Made by a program: the position numbers and the translations under genes
Shown: one piece after another, positions 7,301-9,186 of the stretch
Numbering within the stretch: the first letter of the stretch is position 1
Layout of the letters: every line of letters begins with the position of its first letter
The notes under the pieces: model-generated
What the model was told of the DNA's origin: nothing
Databases searched by the model: none
The model's input: the letters and a program-made list of their open reading frames with translations, nothing else
DNA from: Pseudomonadota bacterium
GTDB taxonomy: Bacteria > Pseudomonadota > Gammaproteobacteria > Steroidobacterales > Steroidobacteraceae
Reading direction: 5' to 3'
DNA: 9,186 nt
NCBI GenBank assembly: GCA_028067895.1
Contig: JAPTUI010000100.1
Location: 1-9,186, forward strand

Positions 7301-7573
7301 CACATGACCAGCAACGCCGGCTCGTCGGAGTCCACCCTGTGGGTGCCGGACGGGATCCACGAGAAGCTGCTCGCGCTCGAGGGTCTGCTTTGGGGCTCCG
7401 ATGCGCCGGTCGATGCCGCGACGCTGCGCGAGCAGGCGCACTATGCCGCTGAGTACCGCAGCGCGCTGGCCGGATACGACCAGTTCCTGAGCACCGCGGT
7501 CGCGGCCTTTAACCAGACCATGACCGGATATGGGCTGAGCGGGGTGGTCGGCGGTAAGCCGATCTCACCCTGA
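4343..7573 (+). CDS. Exported BNR/Asp-box (sortilin/VPS10-like) beta-propeller protein
   Basis: A 1076-residue protein of the bacterial family usually labelled glycosyl hydrolase, BNR-repeat or WD40/YVTN/BNR-like. A signal peptide is clear (MKLAIPFTVAAACAVLAVPL, cut after ARA at 23 or AGA at 28). Residues 46-745 are propeller, opening with the family's FRQIGPALAGGRVTAVAG and containing eleven Asp boxes of the S/T-x-D-x-G-x-x-W type, starting near 86, 140, 191, 249, 298, 344, 386, 532, 599, 654 and 698. Many are preceded by a DPRNPNIVYA-type strand. Box 532 has Arg before its Gly, and box 654 Tyr. The stretch 394-530 has none and may be an insert; it holds the only exported Cys pair, C418 and C428. 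Residues 885-912 (LLPPGTYTATVKFG, TFTVVNDP) look like a small beta domain, and 925-1060 is mostly helical. The start ATG follows GGGGAG by four bases. No sialidase catalytic set was recognised, so a hydrolase activity should not be assumed; ligand binding is equally possible. Confidence 0.88.
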   Translation: MKLAIPFTVAAACAVLAVPLARATPAGAQQENSRGRTLLPMPVSSRFRFRQIGPALAGGRVTAVAGVAGNPRVYYVGGADGGVFRTDDGGMTWTALFQHQAVASVGALAVDPRNPAVVWVGTGESNVRNDISYGNGVYVSYDSGAHWRHVGLSGTLQISSILVNPHHGGTVLVGAMGDPWKDSTERGVYRTSDGGKHWQRVLYVGPEVGISDMAMDPRNPNIVYAATYRFRREPWHYSSGGPQDAIYKSVDGGKTWARLRGHGLPSGAVGRIGLAVAPSDPNVVYAVIGSHQGVLWRSDDAGAHWTLVSKDQSVDARPFYFSHIAVDPKNPNHVFALSMRLLASEDGGRTWQRIARRIHVDNHAIWIDPSGSGRIIEGNDGGVALSLDNGKHWAFVHNIALGQYYHVAAGGGLFYQVCGGLQDNNSWCGPDASKNPLGISSRAWVGFNGDDGIYGMVAADDPNLIYNEGQNGSYFIYNRSEEQLHDIQPFPRDDNGRGADGARYRFAWEAAFAVSPDDPKVLYAGGNVVFRSDNRGRTWQVISPDLTRNDRAKQGPSGGPVIQDNSGAEYYDAILTIDPAQSNPQVIWVGTDDGLVQVTRDGGKHWHNVTARIPDLPAWGRVESIDVSPTNPGSALIAVDRHFSGDFKPYLYSTDDYGAHWRSISGNLPADVYAHVVRRDLHDPNLYYAGLENGLYVSWDAGRQWYKFGLGLPDAAVYDLALQARTNSLIVATHGRGAWILDDLTPFQHWSAHVAHAPLTLFKPEVAVRYWPFSTTEWMGDGAYYGQNPHYGAAFSYYLAHSMSAPGELLIRNASGQLVRTYQGLHKGKAEVMTPAAAGATGGGHGEVPWVAGQAGLHRIYWNLHAQGPVRWRSAPQFNRGPHNGALLPPGTYTATVKFGTTSASQTFTVVNDPASHGTLAGMTERYEVTESVLHEISQVDVALNHLDGLAAQLKSLKAAVRGLPEQHQADAAIATLERARHVALMHMTSNAGSSESTLWVPDGIHEKLLALEGLLWGSDAPVDAATLREQAHYAAEYRSALAGYDQFLSTAVAAFNQTMTGYGLSGVVGGKPISP

Positions 7574-7597
7574 ACATAACGCCCTCGGCGTATTGGA

Positions 7598-7630
7598 CAT
7601 CGGCGGCGCCCGGGGTGGGCGCCGCCGATG
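7598..7630 (+). terminator. Strong GC-rich hairpin after the BNR-repeat gene
   Basis: A perfect 14-bp inverted repeat (arms 7598-7611 and 7617-7630, CATCGGCGGCGCCC and its complement) encloses a five-base GGGGT loop. It begins 24 bases after the stop codon, the usual place for a terminator. No T-run follows on either strand, so it would act as a stem-only terminator or as a 3'-end stabilising structure. It could serve either strand. Confidence 0.6.
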
Positions 7631-8011
7631 GTGCGTGCGGGGTCCTGCGCGCGCGGGGTCCACGCCCGTACCGTGGTGCGCTCGAGTTGATCGGGCGAGG
7701 TGTGCCGGAAGCCAAGCGGTTTGGCCGTGGCGCGGCCGACTCGGGCCGGGCTCAGCGCCACAGGAGTCTCGATGCGAGCGCGGCGGTGGCTGCCCGCACG
7801 GACCCGAAACTCCCCAGGCCCCGGTGCGTGAGGATCGGTGTCGTAGCGGAGCGCCCTGCGGGTGTACCCCCATTCATGTTGGCCTGCGTCGCGTGCGGTC
7901 GGTCTCAGCGCTCGATGTGCTCCGGTGTCATCGCGCAGAACTCCCCGCCGGAGAAGGTGCCCGATCGGCCGGCCGCGGGCAGTCGGCTCGCGCAGCGCCA
8001 CACGGTCGATT

Positions 8012-8033
8012 TGGACTGATTCGAATCCGTCCA
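8012..8033. promoter_or_regulatory. 22-bp near-perfect palindrome, possible operator
   Basis: The half-sites TGGACTGATTC and GAATCCGTCCA pair at ten of eleven positions, the only break being T8017 against C8028. The symmetry is centred exactly on TTC|GAA with no spacer, so it looks more like a dimeric protein site than a hairpin. It lies about 150 bases before the M61 peptidase start. I do not recognise the regulator. Confidence 0.4.
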
Positions 8034-8173
8034 TGCCCCTGCGCTTCGTCCCGTCGCCCGCACCGTTCATCGCAATCCCCATCGGGTCGCGCCTGCCCGC
8101 CCGTCGCTGCGGTGGCATAGTGCTCACTTTGGGGGCCGGCGGTTCGCAGGAGCCGGCGAAGCCATAACTGATG

Positions 8174-8179
8174 AAGGGG
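8174..8179 (+). promoter_or_regulatory. Ribosome binding site deciding the M61 peptidase start
   Basis: AAGGGG stands six bases before the GTG at 8186, an ideal spacing. The in-frame ATG at 8171 has no purine-rich site at the right distance (GCAGGAG is about 19 bases away), and the ATGs at 8198 and 8201 are too far downstream. The GTG start gives a normal signal peptide (KQIMMRSALAVAALGL). Confidence 0.6.
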
Positions 8180-8185
8180 TATTCC

Positions 8186-9186
8186 GTGAAGCAAATCATG
8201 ATGCGCTCCGCGTTGGCGGTAGCGGCGCTGGGGCTGTGCGCGAGCGCCGCCGCGTCGGGCTTGATTCCCGAACCGAACGCCAATGCGGTTCCGTACGCCA
8301 CGCAATCCAATCCCGAGACGCTCGTGTTGAATGCGAGCACCGCCGGGCGGGGCTTTGCGACCTCGACCATGGAAATCCCGGTCCAACCCGGTCCGTTCAC
8401 GTTCGTGTATCCGGAGTGGATTCCGGGCTATCACTCCCCGCATGGTCCTCTGGTGGACGTCTCGCAGATCAAGGTCAGTGCGAATGGCAAGCCGCTCACT
8501 TGGCGGCGCGACAAAGTCGATATGTACGCCTTTCACGTCAAGGTACCCGAAGGCGTCCACACGTTGAAAGTACAATTCACGGTGCTGCTGAACAGCGCCG
8601 GCAGTTTGCGCGCCTCGCCGAACGTGGCGGTGCTCACCTGGACGCGCGTGCTGTTCTATCAGAACAACATCAACTACCACCACTATTACGTCAAGGCGAG
8701 TGTCATTCTGCCGAAGGGCTGGGGATACAGCACCGCGCTCACCACCGAGAGTCGGGTCGGGGAGCGGGTGAACTTCAAGGAAGAGCCGCTGAACTATCTC
8801 GGCGATTCGCCGCTCGACATCGGCCGCTATTACAAGAAGGTCCTGCTGTGGCAGCACGGCGGCGCGCACATGTGGCTCGATATGTTCGCCGATGCGCCGC
8901 AGGACCTCGATGTCCCGACGAAGCTCCTCGATGCGTACAAGAACGTGGCGCCGGAAGCGCTCGCGCTCTACGGCTCGCGGCACTGGTACAACTACCACGC
9001 CCTGCTCGCACTCTCCAATCACATCACCTTCGAGGGCGTCGAGCATCACCAGTCGAGCGACAATCGGGCGTCGGCGGATTTCATGACCAACCCGAAGATG
9101 CAGCTGCTCGCCGGGGATCTGGTCACGCACGAGTTCTCGCACTCGTGGAACGGCAAGTACCGCCGGCCGTGGGACCTGACCACCGA
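8186..9186 (+). CDS. Exported M61-family metallopeptidase (glycyl aminopeptidase type), N-terminal part
   Basis: The first 333 residues of a zinc peptidase of family M61, cut by the right window edge; family members are about 600 residues, so about half is visible. A signal peptide (basic MKQIMMR, core SALAVAALGLCASAAA, cut near ASAAAS) sends it to the envelope or outside. The beta-sandwich N-domain characteristic of M61 covers about residues 50-240, with EWIPGYHSPHGPLVDVSQ followed by a DKVDMYAFHVKVPEG strand pair. The catalytic domain shows the M61 signature GVEHHQSSDNR (G284-R294; family form GxEH) and the zinc-binding, catalytic HEFSH at 315-319 in THEFSHSWNGKYRRPWDL. The third zinc ligand should lie downstream, outside the window. 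M61 enzymes such as the Sphingomonas glycyl aminopeptidase prefer N-terminal Gly or Ala; that preference is inferred here from the family. The start is GTG 8186; ATG 8171 would add five residues. The neighbour upstream is also exported, but 600 bases and a hairpin separate them, so they are probably separate transcripts. Confidence 0.92.
   Translation, partial: MKQIMMRSALAVAALGLCASAAASGLIPEPNANAVPYATQSNPETLVLNASTAGRGFATSTMEIPVQPGPFTFVYPEWIPGYHSPHGPLVDVSQIKVSANGKPLTWRRDKVDMYAFHVKVPEGVHTLKVQFTVLLNSAGSLRASPNVAVLTWTRVLFYQNNINYHHYYVKASVILPKGWGYSTALTTESRVGERVNFKEEPLNYLGDSPLDIGRYYKKVLLWQHGGAHMWLDMFADAPQDLDVPTKLLDAYKNVAPEALALYGSRHWYNYHALLALSNHITFEGVEHHQSSDNRASADFMTNPKMQLLAGDLVTHEFSHSWNGKYRRPWDLTT

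Larger units (their letters stand above)
7574..8185 (+). other. Intergenic region of about 600 bases without a convincing gene
   Basis: No frame on either strand here gives a recognisable protein. The open frames that cross it are rich in Arg, Pro and Gly and lack consistent codon bias, as expected of random GC-rich DNA. It contains a 14-bp-stem hairpin just after the upstream gene, the direct repeat GCGGGGTCC at 7637 and 7653, a 19-residue mini-ORF at 7772-7831 behind AGGAG, a 22-bp near-palindrome at 8012-8033, and the peptidase ribosome binding site at its right end. A CATAGT at 8117-8122 could be a -10 for the peptidase but has no matching -35. It could be a decayed gene or a long leader; I cannot tell. 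Confidence 0.5.

Noticed and set aside
4826..7441. An 871-codon open frame on the minus strand, antisense to the BNR-repeat gene
   Set aside because: Long antisense frames are common opposite GC-rich genes. Its product has no recognisable domain and is full of Arg, His and Val without membrane or fold signals, while the plus strand encodes a clear eleven-repeat protein over the same bases.
7753..8002. Ten-base direct repeat CAGCGCCACA at 7753 and 7993
   Set aside because: A single short GC-rich repeat 240 bases apart is within chance; no insertion-sequence ends or target duplication accompany it.
8006..8040. TTCGAATCC resembling a tRNA T-loop
   Set aside because: The five bases on each side do not pair as a T-stem and no acceptor or anticodon arm is found nearby; the match comes from the palindrome itself.
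7441..9142. Long minus-strand open frames (7441-8400 and 7928-9142)
   Set aside because: The second covers the M61 peptidase, whose plus-strand frame has a signal peptide and both M61 motifs. Neither product resembles a known protein, and they read across the hairpin and palindrome.
1..9186. CRISPR arrays, insertion sequences, transposase or phage genes
   Set aside because: No regularly spaced repeats, terminal inverted repeats or mobile-element proteins were seen on either strand.

Overview
The window is a GC-rich stretch with bacterial gene structure: Shine-Dalgarno sites, overlapping stop and start codons, and strong G/C at third codon positions. The set of products (a type I sulfide:quinone oxidoreductase close to that of Acidithiobacillus, a TolC-type outer-membrane factor, a Kch-type potassium channel, a secreted BNR/Asp-box repeat protein and an M61 peptidase) suggests a Gram-negative proteobacterium. 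A gammaproteobacterium of the Xanthomonadales/Nevskiales kind is my best guess, inferred from remembered family distributions and not shown by the sequence.

Layout. (1) Positions 3-1981, plus strand: the C-terminal half of a sulfide:quinone oxidoreductase, entering from the left edge, whose stop overlaps the start of a complete TolC-family outer-membrane efflux gene (ATGA overlap, so one operon). (2) Positions 1994-3223, minus strand: a Kch-like voltage-gated-type K+ channel with one RCK domain, convergent with tolC and separated by 12 bases that hold a small hairpin. It carries a well-placed internal start that could produce the soluble RCK domain alone, and a short upstream ORF overlaps its GTG start. 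(3) Positions 3224-3409: divergent control region between the channel and a TauE/SafE permease (3410-4177, plus). (4) Positions 4343-7573, plus: a 1076-residue exported beta-propeller protein with eleven Asp-box repeats, ending in a strong GC-rich hairpin. (5) Positions 7574-8185: about 600 bases without a convincing gene, containing the hairpin and a 22-bp near-perfect palindrome. (6) Positions 8186-9186, plus: the N-terminal half of an exported M61 metallopeptidase, cut by the right edge just after its zinc-binding HEFSH motif.

Working together. The oxidoreductase (sulfide to polysulfide, electrons to quinone) and the TauE/SafE permease (a family that exports sulfite and organosulfonate-type anions) could both serve sulfide handling, but the K+ channel lies between them on the other strand, so this is a suggestion from proximity only. 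The two right-hand genes both encode proteins with export signals and fit envelope or extracellular protein and peptide turnover. Nothing here is clearly a new system. The points most worth checking are the SQR-TolC coupling, the built-in second start in the channel gene with its upstream mini-ORF, and the palindrome upstream of the peptidase.
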